Shown one piece after another: positions 50,101 to 59,010 of a stretch of 64,000 nucleotides of DNA; positions within the stretch are counted from its first letter, which is position 1; each line of letters opens with the position of its first letter. A program made the translations under genes and the position numbers. Where the stretch lies: positions 25,169,144 to 25,233,143 of the forward strand of contig OU342634.1 of NCBI GenBank assembly GCA_910589415.1. The letters run 5' to 3'. The notes under the pieces were generated by a model. That model was not told the origin of the DNA, searched no databases, and saw only the letters and a program-made list of their open reading frames with translations. The stretch is from Malachius bipustulatus. Taxonomy: Eukaryota > Arthropoda > Insecta > Coleoptera > Melyridae.

Positions 50101-52658
50101 CAATTATTATTTTCAAGAGCAGAATTTAATTTTGAAAAGACCTCAATAGGGGGTCAGTTTTTCTTCTTTGGCAACACTGGTTTTAATTTTTTATTTTATT
50201 TTTGTTACATTTTTCTAAATTGCATGTCATTGTATTCAGAACAGTCAGTAATTCTGCTAAGTAAAAATTAAAAACGGGTGTAATTTGAAAAAAGAAAAAA
50301 AACGAGATGGAAAGGAATAAATTTGTATTGAGGTTGCAGCCGCAAAGCCTTAGGAGATGGAATTTCCCATCCCCCCAGCATTTGGAATTTCCCAAATTGA
50401 ATTTTTGAAATAAGGCTTGATAAAGAAAATTTGAGACATCTGTATGCTGTACGTGTATGTAGGATCTGATTGGACCAGTATTTTTTTTGTTTACACTTCT
50501 TGCACTAGTAATACCTAAGAACTTTAATTGACCAAATGACTACATATTTGATTCTAATAAGTTTTTGGTCGAAACAACCAATCAACACCTGAATTATTTT
50601 ATCAATAAAGTGTGTTCATGGATTTAGTGGCTCCATGGCCTGTGATCAATAATAGCTACAGTTGATATTCAAATATTGCAACAAACTTTTAATAATTTGA
50701 GGTTATGTGAGGTTATGTTGGTTGAATTATTAATTCAAGGGCAAAAACCTACTTTATCGGTAAAAAAGAGTATTTTCAGAAAGGCCCCTGCAACTAACTA
50801 GCCCGCTAAATCAAACCCCATTTCTTATTCTTGAAATTTCAGAGGAAGGAGAGTTAGAAAGAACCCAACAACGACCAAATGACCACCTGTCAATCATAAA
50901 TTCTGTACAATTTATGTTCAGTGTTCTTTTGAAATTGTACTAATGCGGGTATTCACAGAAAATTCCTGCACTGTGATATCTCGAAAATAATTTAATAAAT
51001 AAATGGGACGGATATATACAGTTAATATAGATTAGAATGAGATGGAAATATATGATTATGTAATTGTTTAGGAAAATAAATATCAGATAGTGTAAGTTTT
51101 CAGTTGCTGAAACAAGAAAGGATTTAAGTGGAGAATAAAAATTTTCCATCCGGTTTTTTTTTGCAGATTTATTTTGTCCTTGATCCCTAATAATTTTGGC
51201 CAGTTGTGAGTGACATTATAATTGAATGGCTAAGTGCAGAAAGGGAAGTACTAACATTTTAAAGAAAAATGAGTTACACATGCTTTCATATAGTTTCGAC
51301 CTAGTCCGATCGTTTGGCGCAGAAAAGAAAGTCATGCGATGCGATTTAGTTGTTCTTATAGGCTACGCAGAAAATCCCGTTTGATGCAGAAAGGGAAGCA
51401 CTACAACAATACTTTCCTTTCTGCTCTTAATAGTTTTAAATTTGCGAGATTTTAAAAATAATAATGGCACAGATAAGGTAACACACAAAGTGAAACTCGC
51501 TCTTCTTCATAATAATTATTTATTTACATGGCACAATTAATTAATAAAAAAAATGCGTCAATGCAGATTAAGAGCAGTGCCTACCCAGTTTATATTGATT
51601 TTCTCAGAACTAATATTTTGAAGAACTTCCCTTTCTGCACTTAGCCGTTCAATTATTATAAACAACCAGACATGTTTTTTAATTATTATTACATATTGTT
51701 TATGTTTTTAAACTGAATAATAATTCTTCTTGAATTTTTCTTATCTCCCTTTGATTTTGGGAGGCTCAGTTTATAAAATTTGATTTATCCTGATTTTGTT
51801 TATTTTTACTTGATGAAAATAATTTTATTGTTTCAGACCATGTTAGATAAGGAAAAGAAGCGTTTCCACGAGATGGCCGAGGGTGACAAGAAGCGTTACG
51901 ACGCCGAGATGCAGAACTATGTACCCCCCAAGGGTGAGAAGCAGAGAGGCAAGAAGAGGAAACAAATCAAGGATCCTAATGCTCCCAAGCGTTCTTTGTA
52001 AGTAGTAGTGTTTTCGTTTATTCTTTCTTACTCTTGTCATATGTCACATAATGTGATTGAAGCACTGTTTGATCAACCAGTAACTTAATTGTAGGGTTAG
52101 TTGGTTATAAATCCTGTGCGAGATCGAATAAGAAGCGGGGAAAAATTTTTGTCGTCTCGAATAAGGCAAAATGTTATACGTCGCTTTTGACATTTCAATT
52201 TATATTAGCGGAAAATTACATTTAGTTTAATATTTAATACAAGGTAAGGTTTTAATTTTTTTTTCCGTCTCTTTTCAGGTCTGCTTTCTTCTGGTTCAGT
52301 AATGATGAGCGCGGCAAGGTCAAGGCCCAGAATCCCGAGTACGGTGTTGGAGACATCGCCAAGGAACTGGGTAGAAGATGGGCCGATGCCGATCCCGAAG
52401 TCAAGGGCAAATACGAGGCCATGGCTGATAAGGATAAGGCTCGTTACGAGAAAGTATGTATTTCATTTAGGGCCATTAAAATGGTTTATTTAAATTATTT
52501 ATTATAGTTTTTATTGAAAATATAAATCCTTGTTTACTTTTTTCCAGGAAATGACTGCTTACAAAAAGCGAAATAATCCTGCCTTACAGCAGCCAGTTCC
52601 GGTACCTGAAGAAGTGGAAGACGATGATGAAGACGGTGAAGAGGACGAAGATGACTAA
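26003..52658 (+). CDS. dsp1: Dsp1, dorsal switch protein (HMGB type, two HMG boxes)
   Basis: Six coding exons: 26003-26521, 38347-38535, 38796-39125, 51837-51997, 52279-52453, 52548-52658. All have GT-AG borders, in frame, 1485 nt, 494 residues. Residues 1-173 begin [15 protein letters not shown], then polyglutamine, then the Dsp1 signatures [16 protein letters not shown] and QWWYP. Residues 174-300 are Gln/His-rich. HMG box A is about 304-373 ([20 protein letters not shown]). A basic linker RGKKRKQIK follows. Box B is about 392-462 ([20 protein letters not shown]). The protein ends in an acidic tail ([16 protein letters not shown]), shorter than in Drosophila. Known role: non-sequence-specific DNA bending, co-repression with Dorsal and Polycomb recruitment. 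Introns 1 and 3 are each about 12 kb. Intron 3 splits box A after ERWK, and the next exon resumes [13 protein letters not shown] 26003 is chosen by family fit. Confidence 0.93.
26087..26200 (+). repeat. dsp1: Polyglutamine-coding CAG/CAA tract
   Basis: Thirty-eight codons of mixed CAG and CAA, broken by short LL, INS and similar interruptions, in the first coding exon of dsp1. It is in frame and typical of insect Dsp1 N-termini. Its mirror makes a long leucine-rich antisense frame that is not a gene. Confidence 0.9.
27491..28210. mobile_element. Outer inverted-repeat element around a nested MITE
   Basis: TATGTGGCCAAACTCCAAGGG at the left pairs with CCCTTGGAGTTGGGCCACATA at the right. An inner match links ATGCATAGCTTT with AAACTATGTATTTTC. 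The 27666-27939 element has inserted between the arms. Its outer borders and any target duplication are unclear. Confidence 0.5.
27666..27939. mobile_element. 274-bp MITE with 8-bp target duplication
   Basis: Arms of about 125 bp pair almost perfectly: GGTAATCCTGTTGTTTAG at the left end, GGATTACC at the right, and inside AGGTCTTTGGTCAGGGTAGG with CCTACCCTGACCAAAGACCT. It is flanked by ACAAGAAG on both sides (27658-27665 and 27940-27947). The 8-bp duplication suggests hAT-type mobilisation. Confidence 0.85.
28415..28902. mobile_element. Foldback element of about 490 bp
   Basis: Arms of about 180 bp pair: TTTCATAAAGTTG with CAACTTTGTGAAA, ATTTTAGTTTCAAAATGACA with TGTCATTTTGAAACTAAAAT, and AAAAGCGACATAAATGACAA with TTGTCATTTATGTCGCTTTT. 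It lies in dsp1 intron 1 and has no coding content. Confidence 0.75.
28903..29826. other. dsp1 intron 1 stretch without recognised features
   Basis: AT-rich, with T-runs and no coding sequence or clear repeat borders. Confidence 0.4.
29827..30283. mobile_element. Probable inverted-repeat element
   Basis: GTCCGCAAATG followed by TTGAGATAGAGGGT near 29827-29872 is matched in inverted order by ACCCTGTATCTCAA and CATTTGCGGAC near 30239-30283. Pairing in the middle is weak, and no target duplication was found. Confidence 0.45.
30320..30683. mobile_element. MITE, family of AATCAAGTTAG ends, copy 1
   Basis: AATCAAGTTAGTCACGCTTCG at the left and CGAAGCGTGG plus CTAACTTGATT at the right form inverted ends. 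The same end sequence marks 33004-33273. Internal pieces (GTAACTTACGAATTG, CAACAAAAAACAAAC-like) are AT-rich and noncoding. Confidence 0.65.
31623..32758. mobile_element. Large foldback element, about 1.1 kb including an insertion
   Basis: Starting from CCAATGACGTC at the left and GACGTCATTGG at the right, long arms pair: GCAACCCCGCAC with GTGCGGGGTTGC, AAGGTCCTTGAAAG with CTTTCAAGGACCTT, and GGGGTTGATCTTTCTC with GAGAAAGATCAACCCC. Towards the centre, CCTGAATATGCGGA pairs with TCCGCATATTCAGG. The right arm is interrupted at about 32285-32665 by a second palindromic element. Confidence 0.75.
32281..32669. mobile_element. Element nested in the right arm of the 31623-32758 foldback
   Basis: Ends TTTCGCTAAATTAAT and ATTAATTTAGCGAAA are inverted, followed by TTTTTCACGATAAA and TTTATCGTGAAAAA. 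Removing it joins the interrupted arm of the host element, which supports a later insertion. It is noncoding. Confidence 0.65.
33004..33273. mobile_element. MITE, family of AATCAAGTTAG ends, copy 2
   Basis: AAGTCAAGTTAAGCCACGCT plus TTCGG at the left and CCGAAAGTGTGGCTAACTTG plus ACTT at the right. The ends match the element at 30320-30683, so this is a second, diverged copy of that family 2.3 kb away. Confidence 0.65.
33274..34917. other. dsp1 intron 1 stretch with a degenerate MITE relic
   Basis: AT-rich and noncoding, with ATT-type microsatellites near 33840 and 34045. The part near 34480-34640 resembles the MITE at 16396-16596 (TTTCATGTCAAGAAT, GCCCGTTAACTT). No gene is seen. Confidence 0.4.
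34918..35786. mobile_element. Nonautonomous hAT element, GTTCGGC type
   Basis: Inverted ends TAGGGATGTGCCGAA and TTCGGCACATCCCTA, with dense GTTCGGC/GCCGAAC subterminal repeats. Its architecture copies the element at 8071-8921. The flanks (ATAGGTGC at the left, AAGGTGCC at the right) share GGTGC but do not form a clean 8-bp duplication, so the target site has decayed. Confidence 0.8.
35880..36720. other. Higher-GC stretch, possible decayed element
   Basis: About 840 bp with clearly more G+C than the surroundings, pyrimidine-rich on the plus strand, with no intact long frame. It may be an old retroelement or gene fragment (read on the minus strand there are short frames broken by stops). I do not recognise it. 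Confidence 0.25.
36721..38346. other. End of dsp1 intron 1
   Basis: AT-rich noncoding sequence leading to the second dsp1 exon. An 83-bp zone at 37840-37925 has repeated TGTTCGTTCGTGTTTGTT-type pyrimidine/G pattern. No gene is recognised. Confidence 0.35.
38347..38535 (+). CDS. dsp1: dsp1 exon 2, Gln-rich repeat exon
   Basis: Sixty-three codons in phase 0 on both sides, so it can be skipped without a frameshift. The peptide is built from near-repeats of HQEAQRQ and HQEVQRQ/IHEAHRQ, a pattern that could form a helical or coiled-coil segment rather than plain polyglutamine. The acceptor is a NAGNAG (TTCCAGCAG), so splicing may add or omit one Gln. The donor is GACCAG|GTGGGT. Confidence 0.8.
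39126..41140. other. Start of dsp1 intron 3
   Basis: No gene or clear element is seen. T-rich and A-rich tracts alternate with ordinary AT-rich sequence. GTGTCGGTAATACAGAT near 40793 resembles part of the dispersed repeat found at 4745 and 18284. Confidence 0.35.
41143..41836. mobile_element. Foldback element with TACAGGGTG-type ends
   Basis: From TACAGGGTGTTGAAATTTTT (41291) to AATTGAACACCTGTA (41836) the two arms pair, including TTCGCCGCATAACTT with AAGTTATGCGGCGAA and CTTCTACGCCCATG with CATGGGCGTAGAAG. The 150 bp before it (41143-41290) repeat at 44830-45046 in the opposite orientation. Confidence 0.65.
41983..42424. mobile_element. Foldback element of about 440 bp
   Basis: GGCTATTTAAGGTTTTGTA pairs with TACAAAACCTGAAATAAC, and CCCTATCTTTTACGCC with GGCGTAAAAGATAGAG, around a centre near 42200. 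It is adjacent to the 41143-41836 element and may belong to the same group. Confidence 0.55.
42710..42864. mobile_element. 155-bp MITE with long perfect TIRs
   Basis: The first and last 46 bases are inverted copies, beginning TAATGCCCGTATTCACAAAC and ending GTTTGTGAATACGGGCATTA. If TA at each end is the target, this is a mariner-type MITE. A degenerate relative is at 50941-51075. Confidence 0.85.
42865..44829. other. dsp1 intron 3, no recognised feature
   Basis: AT-rich noncoding sequence with several A- and T-runs. No gene or clear element borders were found. Confidence 0.35.
44830..45046 (-). repeat. Inverted copy of the 41143-41290 repeat
   Basis: Read on the minus strand it begins TACAGGGTGAATCATAAATA and continues GGGGTAATAGGGGGCGTCAA. 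This matches the plus strand at 41143-41290 (TATCATAAATATACCGAC, GGGGTAATAGGGGGCGTCAA). Both copies give a similar short conceptual peptide, but I regard that as a by-product of DNA similarity. Confidence 0.7.
45540..46930. other. Region with two unidentified short open frames
   Basis: This part of dsp1 intron 3 has more balanced base composition. A plus-strand frame at 45935-46207 (90 codons, starts [12 protein letters not shown], contains [15 protein letters not shown] helix and [14 protein letters not shown]) and a minus-strand frame at 46507-46923 (138 codons) are the only ones of note. I recognise neither. They may be remnants of a transposable element or chance frames. Confidence 0.25.
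47671..47730. repeat. GA-rich tract with GAGAG motifs in dsp1 intron 3
   Basis: About 60 bases of almost pure purine with several GAGAGAGA and GAGAG units, next to a GC-rich patch (47641-47670). Such tracts bind GAGA-type factors in insects and can mark enhancers or Polycomb response elements. Function here is inferred. Confidence 0.45.
47740..49862. other. dsp1 intron 3, no recognised gene
   Basis: Mostly AT-rich. A GC-richer patch at 48840-49190 has no convincing coding frame. A (TA)n-like stretch lies at 47823-47855. Confidence 0.35.
49863..50443. mobile_element. Foldback element of about 580 bp
   Basis: CCCAAATTTTCTTGAT near 49873 pairs with AAGAAAATTTGAGACATC near 50424. ATTTGGGAAATTTCAAAT pairs with GGAATTTCCCAAATTGAA, and AGGCTTTGCGGCT with AGCCGCAAAGCCT, followed by CCTCAATACAA with TTGTATTGAGG. 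No coding content. Confidence 0.65.
50941..51075. mobile_element. Degenerate relative of the 42710-42864 MITE
   Basis: It starts TAATGCGGGTATTCACAGA, and its other half contains GAGATGGAAATAT and ATTATGTAATTGTTTAGGAA, matching the order of the intact copy. The inverted ends have decayed. Confidence 0.55.
51217..51658. mobile_element. Inverted-repeat element of about 440 bp next to dsp1 exon 4
   Basis: AATTGAATGGCTAAGTGCAG plus AAAGGGAAGT at the left pairs with ACTTCCCTTTCTGC plus ACTTAGCCGTTCAATT at the right. A third copy of GCAGAAAGGGAAGCACT lies inside at about 51385. It ends about 180 bp before the exon that resumes HMG box A. Confidence 0.65.
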
Positions 52659-53945
52659 AGCGCAGGTCGTTCAACGTAACCTCACATTTCATCGCCTTTT
52701 CATTCCTCTTGTATGTGTACATAACTACATGTGTTTTTGTGTTTCAATTTGTTTCTCTTATCATTTTTTACGTTCTACTTCTCGTCATGTGCGTACTTAC
52801 AAACTGGGAGGTGTGAGAGAGTGAGACCCGTCTCAATATACCCACGTCGTCAATATTACCATCTTATTATTATTATTACTACTGCATTACTATTATTGAT
52901 TGATTATAACTGATTGTCGCTCCTTCATCTCAAGTTTTAAGTGTGTAAATTTTTTATAGTTATTATTATTGCCATTTTTTTTTACTGGTAACATCAATTT
53001 TTTTTTTCATACATGTTCATTTAAAATAGTTCAGAAATTTGACAGCTGCAGCAGATCTTTTACTTTTCTTTACGCTACACGATTATTACAATATTTGTGT
53101 AGTCTTTACAATTTTTTGTTCAATAATAATTAATAATTATCCTTTTGTGTAGCGATTTTAACTAACCGACTTATTTGTGAAATGACAATTTACGTTTGGA
53201 AGATGTGCGATGATTGCAAGTTGTAACTTTTCATGATTTTGCTGATTGTTTAAATGTTGTTCACATGTCATTCAGCAGTGTCACTTCCCGGGAGGAAAGA
53301 AATGGATCTGTTAGCTGTGACGGTTTATTTATGAGATGTACGTTTAATTTGTAAGTAACACTTATAGATAATATACCATTTTACTACCCCTATAATTATA
53401 AGCAGAGCAGATATTTTTATTATGATTTAAATTGTTGAAATAGTTAATGGATTTAACCAAAGTACGGTGTGTCCTGTGCATCGTCCGACTGCCTCCAAGT
53501 GTACATTTATACGGACAATATGTATTAATATTCAAAAACAAAACACGGTGTATTTGTATTTTATTATTATTATGATTGAACAATTTTTTTTTTTTTTTTT
53601 GATTTGCCTGTCTGTGGTTAGTGCATAGATTTTATTGCAGTTGACTCATAATATTCAAATCTGTTATTTCCGCGCGCGCGAGCCAGTCCCCACTGATTTT
53701 TCTACAAGGGAACACGATGGTAGATAAATGTTAACGTTTAATATTTTGATGATGAAAGGTTATTTTTTAAAGTGGATATTTTTTAAACCTGTTATTTAGT
53801 GTTGACTCTAAATTCGTAAATTTCAAGCAGTTCACCTCTCATCATTAAATCGCTCTGTGTTATTTTAGGGAGAAAAATAGAAAGCAATGTTTGTTTTTTT
53901 ATATCTTATAGGAATAATTATAAAAAAAGTAATAAAATTTTCAGG
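52659..53945 (+). other. dsp1: dsp1 3'UTR (candidate)
   Basis: AT-rich sequence after the dsp1 stop codon. An AATAAA at 53931-53936 is the distal candidate poly(A) signal. The true end cannot be fixed here. It contains several T-runs, including 17 Ts near 53585-53601, and no other gene. Confidence 0.4.
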
Positions 53946-56900
53946 AAATTGCGGGCTTTTTTTATTTGGTATTTACCCCCCTTCCCCCTCACCTTGGTAA
54001 TAATATTTGAGGCCTTCTTCAATTTGAGAAATTTGTGAATCCATCTGTCAATCAGTTCTCCAGAATTGTTCAAGTGTCTCTAAGATAGGAAGGAAGAACA
54101 TCCGGGACTTTGAAAACGAGATTCGAGCTTGGTTAAATAAAGAGAAAAGTCGGCACAATTTTATGCTTGATAAGAATCTGAAAACAAAGGAAAACTTCAT
54201 GCATTGCTGAAATAAATTGAAATTTCTTATTTCAGCCATTTTTTTTTATTTTGAAAATTGATGATTTTTTGTAGGTTGGCTTTCAATGTAGGTTGGCTTT
54301 CAAAAATTTCCAAAGCCGACTAGATCCCAGAGTTCACAGAGTAGCCTTTAAGGTGAAAAAATTGTTTAAAAACAAAAATGTTTAAGTTTATTTTTTCATA
54401 CCGAACGACAAAATAATAATGCTGAGTATGATGAAAATTCTGGGATCTGGTGAGTTTAGAATATTTTTGTAATGTCAAATTGATAGCTTTTGATGACTTA
54501 TGTTACCAAAAAAAAACACTTATTTTTCAATCATAAAAAAGATATGATTGAAGATTTATTCTTTAGAAACTATTATTTTCATTTGTTGGAAAGTGAAACA
54601 AATTAAATTGCTTCAAGGTCTAGACAAACATTCCACTTATTGTTTACTTGGAAGTGAGGTCATCATCTATTAAATAATTTAATAATAGTTGATTAAGAAG
54701 AAATATTCATTAAATGGGTATAATACAAACAACCCTTTCATAATTGAAGGTTCTATTTCAATTGATCAAAAATTTGTGGACAACTATAAAATAATAATGA
54801 ATAAATCTGTTTTGTTATAGAGGTTAGGTTATATGAGCCACAAAAGAAATCAACTTTTTAGACAGCCATGAAAAATAATGTTGACATTTTTTGATCAATA
54901 TGTGATTGAAAAACGGCACATTATTTATGTCAACTCGACAGGGTGCGCGAAGTATTTCGCGACCTAGAGCGACAACTATTTCCTTCACTGTATAGAAATC
55001 TTGTATTTGTTTCCCTGGCAACAAGCAACAATTAACTTAGGACTAAATAAAAAATTTCCGGCCCCATTTTTATGATTTTTATTTCGATTTTTTCGCTTAT
55101 TTCAATAAATCTGTCTAAAAAATGTTGTATGCATCTCGAGGGCAATATTATTGGTACTTTTGAATGAGTTCTCTTCACCGGAATGATGAATAGTCATGGT
55201 CGAAATGGGAATGAGTAAAAAAAAGTTCTCATTCTCAAGCGCCAAAGTTTACTTGCGCACATAAATAACTATTTATATTTAATTTAAACAAACTCAACTC
55301 ACAACTTGTTATGAGTTCACAAGTATAGTAATAAACAAACAATCAACACCCGAATTTGGCAGTCGTTAAAAAGTGTAATGCGCATGCGGAATATAGCGAA
55401 GTTATCGGCGCTCTAGAGCTAGTAACGGCGTAAATTGTACTGAGCAGATTTACGGGACCTTACTACTCGTCTGACAGTAGTGACAGTTGACTAAATTAGA
55501 AATTATGACATATTGTGAGTAGAATTTTGAACAATTATTATCATAGAGTAAAAATATAACAAAAATTTTATATTATATTGTTGAATGTTGATATTCTAGT
55601 TATAGTTAACGCACGCATAAACATTCTTACCTTGGTTTGTAGTTAAATTGAAAAAAAAAGTGCCAAGCAGGTGTTCAAATTAAAAAGTTACCAAGAAGCA
55701 ACAGAAACCAGAGAGAAGATCAAGTTGTCCAAGCAAATCTGTCATAAAATAAATGAACAATTGTTGTTTTGTACTTTTATGCGTTTTACACTTAAGTTGA
55801 TTTTTTTGAAGACTAGTTTTTCCCGTTTTTTCGGGTAAGTTCATATTTTTATATTATTATTATATTTAATAATGCAAGCTTTAGAAGGATCTAATTTTAA
55901 TTTCCAAGTGTGTATCAAACAAACTTTGATAGTTGCCCAAAATATCTATGTAGGTACACATTCGGAATTGTGTTTGTGTGCCAAAGCTTCTGATGAATTT
56001 GTGATATCTTTTTGATTTGGCTATTTCTAATATTATATTATAGGTAGGTAACTATTGTAACAATTTTATTAATGGAGTAGGATTTATTTGGATCTGTATT
56101 GAATTCAAAATACATTTTTTCCGTCCCTAGTTAATTTTGCCTCCTGTCACAAGTGTCACATTTCACGTAAATGTCGTTCAAGTAAATGTGGCAGTGACTA
56201 CTGATCGCATTTGCTGATCCGTTCATTTATGACCGCGTGACCGTACGGTATCATTTTACAATTTACATAATATACATAATTAGTGATTGAATATTTAATA
56301 TAAATATTTAATCCTAATTTATACATAATGTATATTTAGGTATGGGATCGATGGGTATGGGTCGTGTGTCAACTAAAGCGGCCATGACGTCATTGATTTT
56401 AAATCTGAAGCAGGGTTGCCATTTTTCAAAACAGGATTAATTACTCAGTTTAAATGTTAGGTCAGTTACTCACTTAATCAAAATCCAACTGATAATAATT
56501 ATTATTAATATTCCACGAGTAGACTAGAAGACGGCGAAACACAAATAAACGAATATCGCCAACCCATATTTATGCAGCAGAAAGTGATAATTTGACAGTT
56601 ACTTTCATTTGAATAAATCCGACTAGGTACATAATGGTTTGGTCCTACCACCTCAAATCATATCATCACACGCTCAGAAGTCTTGGAAGAATGTGCTTGG
56701 TATAAATAATAAGGTTATTGTTATAAAGATATTGTTATTTGTGACGTCATGGCCAGTTTATAGCTGACATGACCCATATTTACGATAGTTTTAGAAAATA
56801 GGTACCTACTTTTATAAATGCTTCAATTAATAATGCTGGTCATCGATGACCGAATCAGCGTTAGTTTCAAATCTCAAGAAAATAGTATAATGATTTGCCT

Positions 56901-57640
56901 GTTACTGGTACTGCAGTGATAACTAAAGCAGGCAACTCTCATTATAGCCATGTTTTTTTGATAATGTCAATTTTCGGATCATACGAATATCATGAAAGTT
57001 CATTTATTGAATCGAAAGGAATCAAAAAAATTACGATTCAGTGGGGTAAGGGGATTACAAATCATGATCACAAAAGTAGCCAGAGTAGGGATTGATCACA
57101 TTATTTCAAAAGAACAATAAGTTACTTTAAATCAGGATTAGAAATACCTGTTTCGATAGCAATATTGTGAGTAAAAGAATAACACGGCTATCAGACGTCA
57201 CTGGCGGGCTGGGCTAAGTAAAAATATTTCCAAAGAAGTTTACTAAATTATAGTCTATAATAATATAATAATTGAGTTTACTAAATCAAAGTCTATAATA
57301 ATATAATAATTGAGTATGTATTACACCAGCAGCATCAGTAACTAAGATTGACATAGTTTGACTGATTAGTGAAAGAGATGTGGCAAACCTGCCAATGTCA
57401 TGACATTGACGTCATTATTAACGTATTGTTATGGTATGGTTCTCCATTTTGTAACTTTCACTCACAGTTGCAGCAACAGCAACTGAAAAAAAAGTTTTGC
57501 GTTGTGTTTGTGATATCACGCGGTGCACTAGTCACTGGCGTAACTGTCAAGCTTACATCAATAATAAACATTAACCTCTCTGGCGTTGCGCAAGACTAAT
57601 ATTTAGTAAACTAGTAGGCTAGACTGGCGCAGTGGGCAGT
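53946..57640. other. Intergenic region dsp1 to RING gene
   Basis: AT-rich. A direct repeat, GTTTACTAAAT(T/C)A(T/A)AGTCTATAATA, occurs twice at about 57238-57315. I saw no coding sequence or clear element ends. Confidence 0.4.
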
Positions 57641-58138
57641 GGCGTAGATAGAGATGCTAAAACGAAACAAACGCGAACGCGCCATTTGCTAACGCTGCTA
57701 AGCATCGACTTGTCATGGCATTGGTGAGTAAATGCATCTTGAAATTAATAAAATATCAATACTCAGAGCTCAGGTATACGATTTAGCGTAATGGCACGAC
57801 CGATTCCAAGCTTCCATTTCACGTAACAGTTTCATCGTTCGCTCCCGCGACCCACGGGACAGTCAAACCAAACCAGTGCCAATACCAATCATAGGTAGTC
57901 GGATGTGGCGCATTTGCGGATCTGTGCAGTGGCCAAACACGACGGATGCCACCTTGACCCGAGAGATGCTTATTGATATTTCCTATTCTGTTGCAGATAC
58001 TACTGTTTTTGCGGGAGTGATTTTTCGTGAACACGACGGACATTGCGACAACAAAACAAAAACAGGCCTACCAATCGGCGAATTTGACTTGTTGGAAACG
58101 AAACATTTATCAGAGTAAACACACGTCGAGCAACAACC
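57640..58138 (+). promoter_or_regulatory. 5' noncoding part of the RING gene
   Basis: A probable noncoding first exon ends CATGGCATTG|GTGAGT (exon end 57723). The next exon starts after TCCTATTCTGTTGCAG at 57997 and runs into the start codon at 58139. The promoter is presumably just before 57640, in a GC-richer patch with GAACGCGCC. No initiator was identified. Confidence 0.45.
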
Positions 58139-58559
58139 ATGGGTACAAATAATATTAACGTGAATGAAGAGTTCGCGGCCGATTCCGCCAAGGACGTCGT
58201 CGCCGTCAATCACAAGCAAGAAGACTTCGGGGACCTGACCGGGACGATTTTCGACGGGGCCCTCAAACTGTGCGGTGACTCGGCTCTGGAAGATGCTCTA
58301 TTGGCTGATCCAGACAGTTGCGGCATGTGCTGGTGAGTAGTCCCCCATTTTTTTTGTATTATATTCCTGTGGTGGCGGTTGAAGTTGAAATAATTCGATT
58401 GTTTGCTTGTGCAGTGGCTCCTTGGTGGTGCCCCGGATGCTCCATTGCTTGCACGTCTTCTGCGAAGAGTGCTTGGATAAGAAACTTGTCGGAGGGGCTG
58501 GAGATTCCGTCGTGCCCGGGACCGTCATTGTTTGCCCCACGTGCAACCACGAGACTAAG
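58139..58559 (+). CDS. RING-finger (TRIM-like) E3 ligase, N-terminal exons
   Basis: Exons 58139-58332 and 58415-58559 join in frame (113 codons, GT-AG) and continue past the last donor AAG|GTGAGT. No later exon is recognised in the remaining 5.4 kb, so the next one is beyond the window or in sequence I cannot read as coding. The start MGTNNINVN follows CAACC, a fair Kozak context. Residues 1-59 are an acidic leader. From residue 60 a C3HC4 RING appears: CGMC, then VPRMLHCLHVFCEECLDK, then CPTC about 20 residues later, all eight ligands present. RINGs of this form with a following B-box are typical of TRIM and TRIM-NHL ubiquitin ligases, but the B-box is not in view, so the subfamily is open. 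Confidence 0.75.
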
Positions 58560-58613
58560 GTGAGTTTCCGTTTACAATTATTTGCTGTCAAGTTTTTTTT
58601 TTTTTTTTTGGTC

Positions 58614-59010
58614 ATTATGGAGATGAGCGGCATTGGTATATAGGGCCATTTGGCTTATACTATCGGATAGCTTGTGTCTCTAGGAGTATCAAGGTACCAT
58701 TGAATTTTTGCGCCGGCAAGTAATAGTCGAGAAATAAGGCCTTAAAGTTTCATCCTTGCCCTAATACGCGTATATTCGTACATATACGCTCGAACAGGAA
58801 GCTCGCACTCCGTCGGACACACGACTATGAGTGCGTGCTTCCCGTTCGAGCGTATATGTACAAACACACGTAATGACACTTTAAGGGCTTATTTCTCGAC
58901 AATTACTTGCCGGCGCAAAAATTCAATGGTACCTTGATACTCCTAGAGACACAAACTATCCGATAGTATAAGCCATTTCGCCCTATACCCATGCCGCTCA
59001 TCTCCATAAT
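58614..59010. mobile_element. 397-bp near-perfect inverted repeat in the RING-gene intron
   Basis: Arms of about 190 bp pair from ATTATGGAGATGAGCGGCAT at the left to CCGCTCATCTCCATAAT at the right, with only scattered mismatches. Examples inside are GGCTTATACTATCGGATAG, ATCAAGGTACCATTGAATTT and TTTGCGCCGGCAAGTAAT and their complements. The loop is about 18 bases near 58815-58832. No target duplication is evident. High arm identity argues for a recent insertion. Confidence 0.85.

Noticed and set aside
57876..58118. 80-codon plus-strand frame before the RING gene
   Set aside because: It crosses a strong acceptor (57996) and lies in the inferred intron and 5'UTR of the RING gene. No motif recognised.
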